A program made the position numbers and the translations under genes. The notes below the pieces were generated by a model. The model was not told the DNA's origin. It did no database searches and worked only from the letters and a program-made list of their open reading frames with translations. From DAOTWC01 sp048499435 (lineage in GTDB: Bacteria > Chloroflexota > Anaerolineae > Aggregatilineales > Phototrophicaceae), in NCBI GenBank assembly GCA_048499435.1, contig JASNZW010000001.1:558001-622000 (forward strand): DNA of 64,000 nucleotides, read 5' to 3'. This document shows, piece by piece, positions 33,968 through 42,323 of this stretch. Positions within the stretch are counted from its first letter, which is position 1. Every line of letters begins with the position of its first letter.

Positions 33968-35350
33968 GTGGACAAGCGAATGGTGGATTTTGTGCGGGCG
34001 CTGCGCGCCGCCGGCGTGCGCGTGTCGCTGGCCGAAAGCCAGGACGCCGCGCACAGCGTGGATGCGATCGGCGTGGCCGACCGCGCGCAGTTCGCGGCGG
34101 CGCTGAAAACGACGCTGATCAAGGAACGGCGCGACCAGGCCGCGTTCGATTATTTCTTCCCGCTGTTCTTCAGCGCTGGCCAGCCGCCGCTGGCGGATAT
34201 CCCCGCCAGCCTGCCGCCCGACGACGCCGAGACGCTGCGCCAGGCGCTGCAAGCGCTGCTGGGCGACGCGCAGGCCCTGCGCGAGCTGCTGCAGCAGCTC
34301 ACACAGGGGCAGCCGTTCAGCCGCGATCAGCTTGAGCAGATGGGCGCGCGCGCCGGGCTGGACCAGGGCGACGAGATGTACCAGCGCCAGTGGTTCGAGC
34401 GGCGCATGCAGCGCGACGCCGGGCTGCAAAAGCTCCCGGCGCTGATCGAAGCGCTGCTGCAGGCGCTGGCGGAAATGGGCATGAGCGCCCCGACGCAGGC
34501 GCAGGTGCGCGCGCTGCTGGAGCAGAACGCTGAGGGCCTCGGCCAGCAGATTGCGCAGTATGCCGGGGCCGCGCTGGCGCAGCAGATGGCCGAGCGCGAC
34601 CCGCAGCCCAAACCGGACCTGCTGGACGTGCCCTTTACGCACCTGGGCCGCGAAGAAGCCGACGCCATCCGCGACGAGATCAAGCGGCTGGCCGCCCGCC
34701 TGCGCAGCCGCGCCGCGCTGCGCCAGCGCCGCGCCCGCGCCGGCAGCCCGGACCCGCGCCGCACCATGCGCGCCGCGCTGAAATACGGCGGCGTGCCGCT
34801 GGAGATCCGCCGCCGCACGCGCCAGGTCAAGCCGTGCCTGGTGCTTATCTGCGACGTCAGCACGTCCATGCGCTACTGCGCTGAGTTTCTGCTCACGCTG
34901 GTGTACGAGCTGCAGGACCAGGTGGCGCGCACCAACAGCTTCATCTTCATTGACGACATCAAGGACATCAGCGACGTGTTCAGCCAGGGCGAGCCGCGCG
35001 ACGCGGTGGCCCGCGTGCTGGCCGACAACCGCCCCGGCTACTACAACACCGACCTGGGGGCCAGCCTGAACACCTTCGCTCAGCAGCACCTGAGCTGTGT
35101 TGACCACCGCGCCACCGTAATCATCCTGGGCGACGGGCGCAACAACCACAACAACCCGCGCCTGGACCTGGCGCACATGCTTCAGCGCCGCGCGCGCCGC
35201 CTGCTGTGGTTCAACCCGGAGCCGCCGGGGATGTGGGGGACGGGCGACAGCGACATGCTGGAGTACGCGCCGCTGTCCGACGGCGTTTATCAGGTCAGCA
35301 GCCTGCGCGAGCTGGCCGCCGCCGTTGACAAAATCCTGACGGACCGCTGA
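33968..35350 (+). CDS. CoxE-like VWA domain protein
   Basis: A 460-residue protein in which the first 280 residues are helical and Gln-rich (LRQALQALLGDAQALRELLQQL) and the last 180 form a von Willebrand A domain with the MIDAS motif DVSTS at residues 296-300. The family (CoxE, pfam VWA_CoxE) usually partners a MoxR-type AAA+ ATPase to mature metalloenzymes or cell-surface complexes, but no such ATPase is in the neighbouring genes. The start is GTG at 33968 with GGAAGG 11 bases upstream; an ATG at 33980 is the alternative. A small zinc-binding gene follows 13 bases later. Confidence 0.88.
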   Translation: MDKRMVDFVRALRAAGVRVSLAESQDAAHSVDAIGVADRAQFAAALKTTLIKERRDQAAFDYFFPLFFSAGQPPLADIPASLPPDDAETLRQALQALLGDAQALRELLQQLTQGQPFSRDQLEQMGARAGLDQGDEMYQRQWFERRMQRDAGLQKLPALIEALLQALAEMGMSAPTQAQVRALLEQNAEGLGQQIAQYAGAALAQQMAERDPQPKPDLLDVPFTHLGREEADAIRDEIKRLAARLRSRAALRQRRARAGSPDPRRTMRAALKYGGVPLEIRRRTRQVKPCLVLICDVSTSMRYCAEFLLTLVYELQDQVARTNSFIFIDDIKDISDVFSQGEPRDAVARVLADNRPGYYNTDLGASLNTFAQQHLSCVDHRATVIILGDGRNNHNNPRLDLAHMLQRRARRLLWFNPEPPGMWGTGDSDMLEYAPLSDGVYQVSSLRELAAAVDKILTDR

Positions 35351-35363
35351 TGGAGACTGTGCC

Positions 35364-35624
35364 GTGACGCCGGAAATTATGCGCTGCCCCTCGTGCGATG
35401 GCTACGCCTGGGTTGAGGCTGAGGACGGCAGCGCCGAGGACTGCGACTGGTGCGGCGGCGTGGGCTACGTCTACCGCGAGGCTGGCGATCTACAGCGGCG
35501 CATCCCGGCGGCGGACTATGGCCGGGTGGCCGACATCCTGGAACGCCTGGAGCTGGAGCGTCTGCGCGAGATCGGCTACACGGGTGAGGCAAAACGCTCC
35601 TGGCAGCCGCCGGATAAGGCGTGA
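35364..35624 (+). CDS. Small zinc-ribbon protein (DnaJ-type CxxCxG repeats)
   Basis: An 86-residue protein with two Cys pairs, CPSCDGYAW (near residue 8) and CDWCGGVGYVY (near residue 28), the spacing of half a DnaJ central zinc-binding domain. The rest is an amphipathic helix. The GTG start at 35364 has GGAG eight bases upstream. It follows the CoxE-like gene so closely that it is likely a co-expressed adaptor or chaperone-like partner; this is inference. Confidence 0.8.
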   Translation: MTPEIMRCPSCDGYAWVEAEDGSAEDCDWCGGVGYVYREAGDLQRRIPAADYGRVADILERLELERLREIGYTGEAKRSWQPPDKA

Positions 35625-35645
35625 GCGGGCGCGCCGCCCGCGCCC

Positions 35646-36464
35646 TCAGACCGCCAGCGCGGCTTCACGCAGCGGCGGCAGCGCGCAGACAAAGCCGGGG
35701 CCGCCCAGGTACATGCCTGGATCAACGTTGAGACACAGGCCGTCGGCGTAGCTGTGCGGCGCGCGAATGCGCGCCGGGGCCTCGCCCAGCATCACCGGCA
35801 GCGGCGTGTGGCCGTGCACAATCTGCTGGCCGCCGAAAGCGTAAAGAAAGGCCGCCGCCCGCCGCACACCCTGGCCAAACACGCCCATGAACCCGCGATG
35901 CTCGCTGAACTGGTGCAGCAGGTGATCCCAGGCAGCCGCGTCGTCGCTGCGCAGCAGATTGGCGAAAGCCGCGTTGACCGCCGCCGCTGTCCGGCCGTAA
36001 GCGTGATACAGGCGCGAGTCGGCGTGAACCAGCAGGCGGTCGCCCACATGAGCCATCGCCGGCAGGGCCAGCAGCCACTCGCGATGCGCCGGTGTGAGGC
36101 GTTCCAGGTCGCTGTCCTGGCCGCCGTTGCGCTTCCACTCGCCAATAAAGGTGCGGTGCGGCGCGCCCAGCGGCTGGCTGCCGAAACGCTGCGCCGCCAG
36201 CAGCGTGATATCGTGGTTGCCCAGCACCGCGCCGACTTCCCCGCCAGCGTCCTCGGCCTCGCGCTGCAGGCGCATGACCGTCGTCAGCGCGCCGATACCA
36301 TCCGGCCCGCGGTCAAAGAAGTCGCCCAGAAACCACAGCGCCGCCTGCCCGCCCGCCCACACCCCGGCGTCGTCCACCAGACCGGCCGCGCGCAGGCGCG
36401 CCAGCATCCGGTCCGCGTAGCCGTGAACATCTCCGAAAAGGTAGACAGGGGCAGTTACAAACAT
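35646..36464 (-). CDS. Calcineurin-like metallophosphoesterase
   Basis: A 272-residue phosphoesterase with the five-motif metal site: FGDVHGYAD, LGDFFDRGPDG, LGNHDITLL, LVHADSR and VHGHTPLP. The length and motif spacing match serine/threonine phosphatase-like or Ap4A-hydrolase-like (ApaH/PrpE) enzymes. No specific substrate can be assigned. A TTTACG-17-TATACT promoter lies upstream at 36533-36561. It converges on the zinc-ribbon gene with a 21-base gap. Confidence 0.9.
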   Translation of the reverse strand: MFVTAPVYLFGDVHGYADRMLARLRAAGLVDDAGVWAGGQAALWFLGDFFDRGPDGIGALTTVMRLQREAEDAGGEVGAVLGNHDITLLAAQRFGSQPLGAPHRTFIGEWKRNGGQDSDLERLTPAHREWLLALPAMAHVGDRLLVHADSRLYHAYGRTAAAVNAAFANLLRSDDAAAWDHLLHQFSEHRGFMGVFGQGVRRAAAFLYAFGGQQIVHGHTPLPVMLGEAPARIRAPHSYADGLCLNVDPGMYLGGPGFVCALPPLREAALAV

Positions 36465-36532
36465 GGGCAGTCCTTACGTGTACAGCGGCGCACGATGCGA
36501 GGTGTATAAATAGCGCAGCAGCAGACCGGCTA

Positions 36533-36561
36533 AGTATAGAATTGCTGACGGCCAGCGTAAA
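36533..36561 (-). promoter_or_regulatory. Promoter of the metallophosphoesterase gene
   Basis: Minus-strand TTTACG (36556-36561), 17-base spacer, TATACT (36533-36538); about 70 bases above the start at 36464. Confidence 0.55.
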
Positions 36562-36587
36562 CCCCCAGTGGATTGGGGGCTGCTGGC
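36551..36587 (-). terminator. Terminator hairpin after the GT-C-like gene
   Basis: CCCCCA (36562-36567) pairs with TGGGGG (36574-36579) around a 6-base loop, with outer arms GCCAGC/GCTGGC (36551-36556, 36582-36587). It lies three bases beyond the stop of the polytopic gene at 36590. Confidence 0.7.
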
Positions 36588-36589
36588 GT

Positions 36590-38923
36590 TTATTCCGCGC
36601 CTGCCACCGTTACCCTGCCGACCAGCGCCCGCCCGTCCGCCGCCGCATCCTCCAGCAGGCCGAAGCGCGCCGCGTCCGGCAGGCTGTACCAGCCCGCGTA
36701 GACCTGGTAGCGGCCCGGCGGCAGCTCAAAACGCAGGCCGTCCGCCCACCGCCGCAGGCCGGGCGGCGGCGCGGCGTCGTCCTGGGCGACGAGCTGGCCG
36801 CCGGCGTCAAGCACGTGAACAAAGCGCCGGTCCGTCTCCGCCAGCGGCTGGTCGAACGCCCAGTCAAGCTGCACGGCGGCGCCGTCAGCGGCGGCGGCCG
36901 CCCGCGCCGCCGTCAGCGTGACGCCGCGCCCGAAGCGCAGCGCCGTCGCCGCCGCCGGTGTGTAGGCCAGCGCCAGGCCGTCCACGCGCGCGGCGCGGCA
37001 GGCCAGCGGCTCCAGCGCCGCCGGACAGGGCAGCGCGGTTTCCAGGCGCAGCGTGTGGTAGCCGGCGCTGGCGATGTACAGCGGCGCGTCCAGCGCGGCG
37101 CGCGCCGGCTGCGCGGCTATCCGCAGCGCCGCCTGGCGGTCCAGGCTCAGCAGCAGCGGCTGGCCGGCGGCGTCCAGCGCCCCGCCCACAATCACCCAGC
37201 CGGGCGCGGGCGCGTGCAGGTGGATATCGTAGAACTGTGTGAACGTGACCTGCGGCTCGTAAACAGCGGCGAACGGCGGCGGGCCAGCGGGCGCGGGCGG
37301 CTCGAACAGCGCCAGCCGCGCGTCTTCATAGCTGGGTTCGCCCAGGCGCGCGCGCAGCAGCGGCTCTAGCTGGCCGTCGTCCCATTCGCGGTGCAGGATG
37401 ATCACATCCACCTGCGCCGCGTCCAGCAGCGCCGCGTCCAGCGTGCCCTGAAGCACGGCCAGCAGCGCCGGGTTGACCGGTGTGCGCCGCGCGATCTGCC
37501 CGGCGATCAGCGGCTTGTGGTGAACGGTCTGAAGGTACAGGCCGTCCTTCGCGGCCAGCAGATGGTCCCAGGGAACATCGTACACAGCGCGGACATCGGC
37601 GCGGTCGCGCAGCGCCCGCACGGCGGCAGGCACAGCGGCGGGCACGGTCGGCAGCGGCCAGAACGACTGGTACTCGAACAAAATCAGCGCGCCCAGCGCC
37701 AGCGCCAGCGCGCCGCCAGACCAGCGCGCGCGCCAGGGGCGGCGCAGCAGCGCCGCCGCGCCATACCCGGCGGCGACAGCCAGCGCCAGCCCGATCAGCA
37801 GGTTGAAGCGGGCGGGCGTGCGCGTCATGTTCAGCAGCGGCAGCTCGCCGATCAAGGCCCAGGGCAGGACGATATGCGTTCGCATCCCGCCCACGTCGAG
37901 CAGCAGCGGCGCGCCGCCAACGCGCAGCAGCGGGCCAAGCGACAGCGCCCAGGCCGCCAGCGCCAGCGCCAGCCAGCCGCACGCCGCGCGCTGCCGCCGC
38001 GCGCCAACCGCCGCCAGCGTCGCGGCGACGATACCCATATAGGCGACACGCTCGAATGGGTCCACGCCCAGCGCGCGCCGGCTGTAGTCCAGGTCCGCGA
38101 ACAGCGGGTGATAGAACAGCGGCGTCACCAGCCCCAGCAGGTCCGCGCTGAAGGCCGCCGCGCCGCCCTCAGCCGTCACCCAGGGCGGGGCGCTGCGCGT
38201 TTCCAGCGCATACGGCAGCAGGAAGGGCAGCGCCAGCAGCAGGCCCAGCCCCGCCGCCGCGCCGACGTTAACCAGCGCGGCCCGGTCGCGGGCCAGCAGC
38301 GCCCGCAGCGCCAGCAGCAGCGTCAGCGGCCCGGTGACATACACCAGCAGCAGCGGGCTGCCCCACAGGCTGGCCGTAAACAGCGCGCCAGCGGCGAACA
38401 CCCAGCGGCGGTTATCGCGGGCACGGTCCAGCGCGTAGACGCACAGCGGGGCCGGCCACAGCGCCAGCAGCCCGACGTGCGTGGCGGCGAGCTGCCCCTG
38501 CGCGGCGGGGTACGCCAGGAAGATCAGCCCGGCCACCAGCGCCGCGCCCGCCTGCCCCGTAAGGCGCTTCACCAGCGCGAACATGGCCCAGCCGTTGAGC
38601 GCCAGCGTCAGCAGCGCCTGGGCGTTGAACGCCGCCGGCAGCGGCAGCGCAAGCGCCAGCAGCCAGGCGGGGAAGGACTGCAGCGGTATGGCCCACAGCC
38701 ACGCGCCCGGCAGGCCGCTGGGCCAGCCCAGGTACGGCTGGAAGAAGATCGGCTGGCCGGTCTGGAGCGCGTGCCCGATCCACCAGATATGGCGCGTGTA
38801 CTCGCCGGCGTCGCCGAATGGATGCCCCAGCAGGCGCGCGTCGAGCGCGGCTGCCAGCGGCCAGGTGACGGCGGCAGCGGCCAGCAGGCAGAGCGCGAAC
38901 GCAGCCGCGTGCAGGCGTGCCAC
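36590..38923 (-). CDS. Large polytopic membrane protein, GT-C glycosyltransferase-like
   Basis: A 777-residue protein with about a dozen hydrophobic helices in the first 450 residues, then a soluble C-terminal region of about 320 residues. An acidic motif HPFGDAGEYTRHIWW in the first extracytoplasmic loop is in the place where GT-C glycosyltransferases keep catalytic Asp/Glu residues. No specific family can be named by eye. It is likely to transfer a lipid-linked sugar at the outer membrane face. It starts five bases after the stop of the propeller-like gene 38929-39849. Confidence 0.72.
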   Translation of the reverse strand: MARLHAAAFALCLLAAAAVTWPLAAALDARLLGHPFGDAGEYTRHIWWIGHALQTGQPIFFQPYLGWPSGLPGAWLWAIPLQSFPAWLLALALPLPAAFNAQALLTLALNGWAMFALVKRLTGQAGAALVAGLIFLAYPAAQGQLAATHVGLLALWPAPLCVYALDRARDNRRWVFAAGALFTASLWGSPLLLVYVTGPLTLLLALRALLARDRAALVNVGAAAGLGLLLALPFLLPYALETRSAPPWVTAEGGAAAFSADLLGLVTPLFYHPLFADLDYSRRALGVDPFERVAYMGIVAATLAAVGARRQRAACGWLALALAAWALSLGPLLRVGGAPLLLDVGGMRTHIVLPWALIGELPLLNMTRTPARFNLLIGLALAVAAGYGAAALLRRPWRARWSGGALALALGALILFEYQSFWPLPTVPAAVPAAVRALRDRADVRAVYDVPWDHLLAAKDGLYLQTVHHKPLIAGQIARRTPVNPALLAVLQGTLDAALLDAAQVDVIILHREWDDGQLEPLLRARLGEPSYEDARLALFEPPAPAGPPPFAAVYEPQVTFTQFYDIHLHAPAPGWVIVGGALDAAGQPLLLSLDRQAALRIAAQPARAALDAPLYIASAGYHTLRLETALPCPAALEPLACRAARVDGLALAYTPAAATALRFGRGVTLTAARAAAAADGAAVQLDWAFDQPLAETDRRFVHVLDAGGQLVAQDDAAPPPGLRRWADGLRFELPPGRYQVYAGWYSLPDAARFGLLEDAAADGRALVGRVTVAGAE

Positions 38924-38928
38924 AGCCG

Positions 38929-39849
38929 CTACAGCAGTTTGCGCGCGCGCGGCAGCGCGTTCAGCTCGCTGGTAGCGCTGGCGCAGACCACGCCTGCCAG
39001 CGCAAACGCCAGCGCGCCCTTGCCGCCCAGCACCAGCGCGTTGAGCGCGCCCAGCGCCGGCGGCTCGTCGGCGATAAGCTGCACCTGCTGCGCCGCCGCC
39101 AGCACATCAACGGCGTGGCGCTGGTGAGTCGCCGTCAGGTCAGCGCCGTTGTAGACGCGGATCACGTTGGTGTCGAGGTCGGTCGTCGCCAGCAGCCGGC
39201 CATCCGGCGCGCAGGCGATACGCCCGACGGTGTAATGCGCGTCCAGCCGCCTTTTAACCGCGCCGCTGGAATCGGTCAGCACGATCTGGCGGCCATCGCT
39301 GGCAAAGACCGCGCCGCCGCCCTGCGCCACCGCCACGCTTACCGGCAGGTTCTCGGCGGGCTTCAGCCCCAGGTCGAACGCGCCCAGCGGGATATGCTGC
39401 TGGAACAGGCGCAGCAGGCCGCTTTCATCCACCGCCGCTGCCAGCCCCAGCAGCGGGTCCAGGTCAACCGCGCTGAGGCGCGCGGCCTGGCCGGTGTCCA
39501 GCGGAATTTCCTTCCCTTCCAGCTCCAGAAAGAGGCCCGCCGGCGGCACATGCACCAGCCGCAGACGGCCATCGCTGCTGCTGTAGATATCGCCCAGCGC
39601 GGTGCGGACATAGGGCAGGCAGGCTTTGTTGGGGGCAGCCAGCCCGGCGATGAACGCCTGCCAGGCGTCGTCGCCGCGGGCGGCGGCGGGCGTTTCGTCA
39701 AAGCTGCGCTCGCCGGCCTGCGCGCCAGTTTTCAGGTCGAAGTAATACACGCGCCCGCGCCGCAGCCAGGCCGCCAGCAGCGGCGGCTGGCCGGGCAGAA
39801 TGTCGAGGCGCTGCACAGCCTGGTTAGAGAGATACAGCCGCCAGCCCAT
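38929..39849 (-). CDS. Propeller-like protein of unknown function
   Basis: A 306-residue protein with repeated strand patterns ending in GRLRLVH, GRQIVLTD and GRLLATTDLD, as in WD40-like propellers, but repeats are weak. The C-terminus has a hydrophobic stretch (GGKGALAFALAGVVCAS). The start is directly at MGWRLYLSNQ. No signal peptide is seen. It is co-transcribed with the polytopic protein that follows and may support its work; I do not recognise the family. Confidence 0.65.
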   Translation of the reverse strand: MGWRLYLSNQAVQRLDILPGQPPLLAAWLRRGRVYYFDLKTGAQAGERSFDETPAAARGDDAWQAFIAGLAAPNKACLPYVRTALGDIYSSSDGRLRLVHVPPAGLFLELEGKEIPLDTGQAARLSAVDLDPLLGLAAAVDESGLLRLFQQHIPLGAFDLGLKPAENLPVSVAVAQGGGAVFASDGRQIVLTDSSGAVKRRLDAHYTVGRIACAPDGRLLATTDLDTNVIRVYNGADLTATHQRHAVDVLAAAQQVQLIADEPPALGALNALVLGGKGALAFALAGVVCASATSELNALPRARKLL

Positions 39850-39954
39850 AGATCCGTCCCTGAAACGCGCGCCTTACCAGCGCTAACTGTAGCCCAGGGC
39901 GGCGGCGCCTGCAACCGCGCGGCGGACAACTGGCCGGCGGGCGGCGGGCAAACC

Positions 39955-40878
39955 TTACTGGTGCGGGCTGGGCGGGCGGGTGGAAACGGTGGGCCGCTGC
40001 GCCGCCATCTGCGGCAGAAGCGCCGTGAACGCGCCCAGCAGCTCATCGACGCCAATCGGCTTGCCCAGGAACACATCCGCCCCGGCCTTAAGCGCCTGGC
40101 TCATCTGAAAGCCACCCGTCTGCCCGGAAATCACCACCAGCGGCACGTCGCCGCCGGCTTCCCGGCAGCGCACATAGCGCACCAGGTCCAGCCCGTTCAT
40201 GTCCGGCAGCATCAGGTCAATGATGAGCGCCTGGGGGGATTCAGCGGCCAGCGCCGCCAGCGCGCGGGTGGCGCTGTTGACGATCAGCACCTTGAAGCCA
40301 GCCTGTTCCAGGATAAGGCCAAAGACAGCGGCGACGTCGGCGTCGTCCTCCACAATCAGCACGCGCTGGCCGCTGCCCAGCGTCGGGGCCGGCGCGCTGC
40401 CCGGCCTCAGCGCCTCAGACACCAGCGGCACGACCGCGAACGACACCTGAAGCCTGAGCCGGCCCAGCGCCAGCTCATCGCCGTGCCGCAGGCGGTAGGC
40501 GCGGTGCGCCTCCAGCGGCACACCGTTGAGGCGCGTGCCGTTGGCGCTGCCGGTGTCTTTCACGCGGATGCTGCTGTCAACCGCCATAATGGCCGCGTGC
40601 TGACGCGAAACGCCGAGGTTATAGCCGTTGTACAGCGTCAGGTCCACCTCTGGCCGGATGCCGCGCTCCGCGTCAGACCGGCCAATTATCATGTGCTCGG
40701 TCACGCGCGCCTGAATGGTGGACGCCGTGCCGACCACGCGAAATTCAATCACCCAGGGGAGCACAGCGTCCAGCGGGCCAGTCGCGCGCACGATAGTCGC
40801 CGGCAGGGCGCTGAGCGCGGTTTCTCTGAGAAGCTGCGTGCCGCTTATTTCCTGTTTGGGCAGGTTGCTGCTGGACAT
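39955..40878 (-). CDS. FHA domain fused to response-regulator receiver
   Basis: A 307-residue signalling protein. Residues about 45-155 form a forkhead-associated phosphothreonine-binding domain (IIGRSDAE, GVSRQHAAI, DTGSANGTRLNG); residues about 172-290 form a CheY-like receiver (LIVEDDADVAAV, phospho-acceptor Asp in ALIIDLMLPDMNG, Lys in VFLGKPI). It would link a Ser/Thr kinase signal with a two-component input. AAAGG precedes the ATG by 10 bases and a TATAGT box lies at 40915-40920 on this strand. No kinase is adjacent. Confidence 0.92.
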   Translation of the reverse strand: MSSSNLPKQEISGTQLLRETALSALPATIVRATGPLDAVLPWVIEFRVVGTASTIQARVTEHMIIGRSDAERGIRPEVDLTLYNGYNLGVSRQHAAIMAVDSSIRVKDTGSANGTRLNGVPLEAHRAYRLRHGDELALGRLRLQVSFAVVPLVSEALRPGSAPAPTLGSGQRVLIVEDDADVAAVFGLILEQAGFKVLIVNSATRALAALAAESPQALIIDLMLPDMNGLDLVRYVRCREAGGDVPLVVISGQTGGFQMSQALKAGADVFLGKPIGVDELLGAFTALLPQMAAQRPTVSTRPPSPHQ

Positions 40879-40983
40879 TACATTAATACCTTTAACCGCA
40901 GGATCAACACCTCAACTATACCGCAACTTTCACAGCGCAAGCATAGAGAACAGGTACTAAACGTCAGGATATCTGCACAAAAC

Positions 40984-41012
40984 AAAAAGGGCGGGGGTAG
41001 CCGCCCCCGCCC
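40984..41012 (-). terminator. Intrinsic terminator of the acyl-CoA dehydrogenase gene
   Basis: On the minus strand a 9-base GGGCGGGGG/CCCCCGCCC stem (41004-41012 with 40989-40997) with a 6-base loop is followed by a run of five T (40984-40988). It lies 24 bases past the stop at 41036 and separates this gene from the FHA-receiver gene. Confidence 0.85.
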
Positions 41013-41035
41013 CTGCCCCGCTGGCGCGCGCCGCC

Positions 41036-42202
41036 TTACTTGAACAGCTCGCGCACGATGATGTTGCGCTGAATCTCGCTGGTCCCCTCGTAAATCTGGA
41101 AGATTTTCACGTCGCGCAGCAGCTTCTCGACCGGGTACTCTTTCATGTAACCGTAGCCGCCGAAAACCTGCACCGCGTCCACCGCCGCCCTGGTGGCCAT
41201 GTCTGCGGCGAACGCCTTGGCGATGGCCGGGATGCGCGGGTTGGCGATGCCGGCGTCCACCTGCCAGGCCGCCTGCCACACCAGCAACCGCGACGCCTCG
41301 TAGTTGATGGCCATGTCCGCGATCTTGTGGCCGATGGCCTGGTGCTGGAAAATGGGCTGGCCGAAGGCTTCGCGCTCATGGGCATACTTCACGCACTCGT
41401 CCAGCGCGCGCCGCTGCAGGCCAACCGCCGCCGCCGCCACGCCGGGCCGGCTGTGGTCGAACACGCTCATTGCCAGGTAGAAGCCGCGCCCCTCGCCGCC
41501 GACCAGGTTCTCCGCCGGCACTTCAACGTCCTCAAACACGATTTCCGCCGTATCAGAGGCGCGCTGGCCCAGCTTGTCGAACTTCTTGCCCACGCTTACG
41601 CCGGGCGTGTCGCGGTCCACGATAAAGCAGCTCATGCCCCTGTGCCCGGCGGCAGGGTCTGTCTTGGCAAAGACGGTGAAGAAGTTGGCGTGCGAGGCGT
41701 TGGTGATAAACGTCTTGGAGCCGTTGATAATGTACGACCCGTTGCGCTTGTCGGCGCGCGTGAGGATGCCGACCACGTTCGAGCCAGCGGCGGCCTCGGT
41801 CACGCCGTAGGACACGTACTGCCCGCCGTCCATCAGGCGCTCACCCAGCCAGTACTGCTTCTGCTGTTCGCTGCCGCCCAGGATGATCGGCAGCGCGCCC
41901 AGGTTGTTGGTGCTCACGCTCGTGCCGATGCCGGTGCAGCCGTAGCCGAACTCCTCAGCGACCAGGCACTCCTCCAGCACAGTCGCGCCCACGCCGCCGT
42001 ACTCCGCCGGGATGTTCATGTTCGTCAGGCCCAGCGCGTGCGCCTTGTGGAAAATTTCGTCGGGGAAAGTGGCGTGTTCGTCGTACTCAGCGGCAACCGG
42101 GATGATCTCTTTGGTGGTAAAGTCGCGCGCCATTTTTTGCAGCATCAACTGTTCGTCGGTGAGCGCGAAGTTGACGCCGCTGGCTGCTGTCGTGTCTGCC
42201 AT
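41036..42202 (-). CDS. Acyl-CoA dehydrogenase
   Basis: A 388-residue FAD enzyme that forms the alpha-beta double bond of acyl-CoA in fatty-acid or branched-chain amino-acid degradation. It shows the usual order: N-terminal helical domain, YGVTEAAAGSN and TFITNASHA in the middle beta domain, and a C-terminal helical domain with FGGYGYMKEYPVEKLLRD and the catalytic glutamate in IYEGTSEIQ. The IYEGTSEI position of the Glu is that of short/medium-chain enzymes. A palindromic operator sits 24 bases above the start and a clear terminator follows. Confidence 0.95.
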   Translation of the reverse strand: MADTTAASGVNFALTDEQLMLQKMARDFTTKEIIPVAAEYDEHATFPDEIFHKAHALGLTNMNIPAEYGGVGATVLEECLVAEEFGYGCTGIGTSVSTNNLGALPIILGGSEQQKQYWLGERLMDGGQYVSYGVTEAAAGSNVVGILTRADKRNGSYIINGSKTFITNASHANFFTVFAKTDPAAGHRGMSCFIVDRDTPGVSVGKKFDKLGQRASDTAEIVFEDVEVPAENLVGGEGRGFYLAMSVFDHSRPGVAAAAVGLQRRALDECVKYAHEREAFGQPIFQHQAIGHKIADMAINYEASRLLVWQAAWQVDAGIANPRIPAIAKAFAADMATRAAVDAVQVFGGYGYMKEYPVEKLLRDVKIFQIYEGTSEIQRNIIVRELFK

Positions 42203-42225
42203 CGTTTTTTCTCCAGCCCTTAATT

Positions 42226-42251
42226 ATTAATCAAACGGTCGTTCGATTAAT
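42226..42251. promoter_or_regulatory. Palindromic operator (TetR/FadR-type) above the acyl-CoA dehydrogenase gene
   Basis: A 26-base imperfect palindrome; left half ATTAATCAAACGG and the complement of the right half ATTAATCGAACGA agree at 11 of 13 positions. A site like this next to a beta-oxidation gene is typical of TetR-family fatty-acid regulators. No regulator gene is next to it. Confidence 0.75.
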
Positions 42252-42286
42252 TGTAGCATGGAAATGGCGCGCGGCAAGCGGCGCGC

Positions 42287-42316
42287 TTGCCGCCGCCGCC
42301 GCCCGCGCGCTATACT
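42287..42316 (+). promoter_or_regulatory. Promoter of the TIM-barrel gene, probably leaderless
   Basis: TTGCCG (42287-42292), 18-base spacer, TATACT (42311-42316), then only seven bases to the ATG at 42324. The predicted transcription start coincides with the start codon. Confidence 0.6.
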
Positions 42317-42323
42317 CGGCGCC

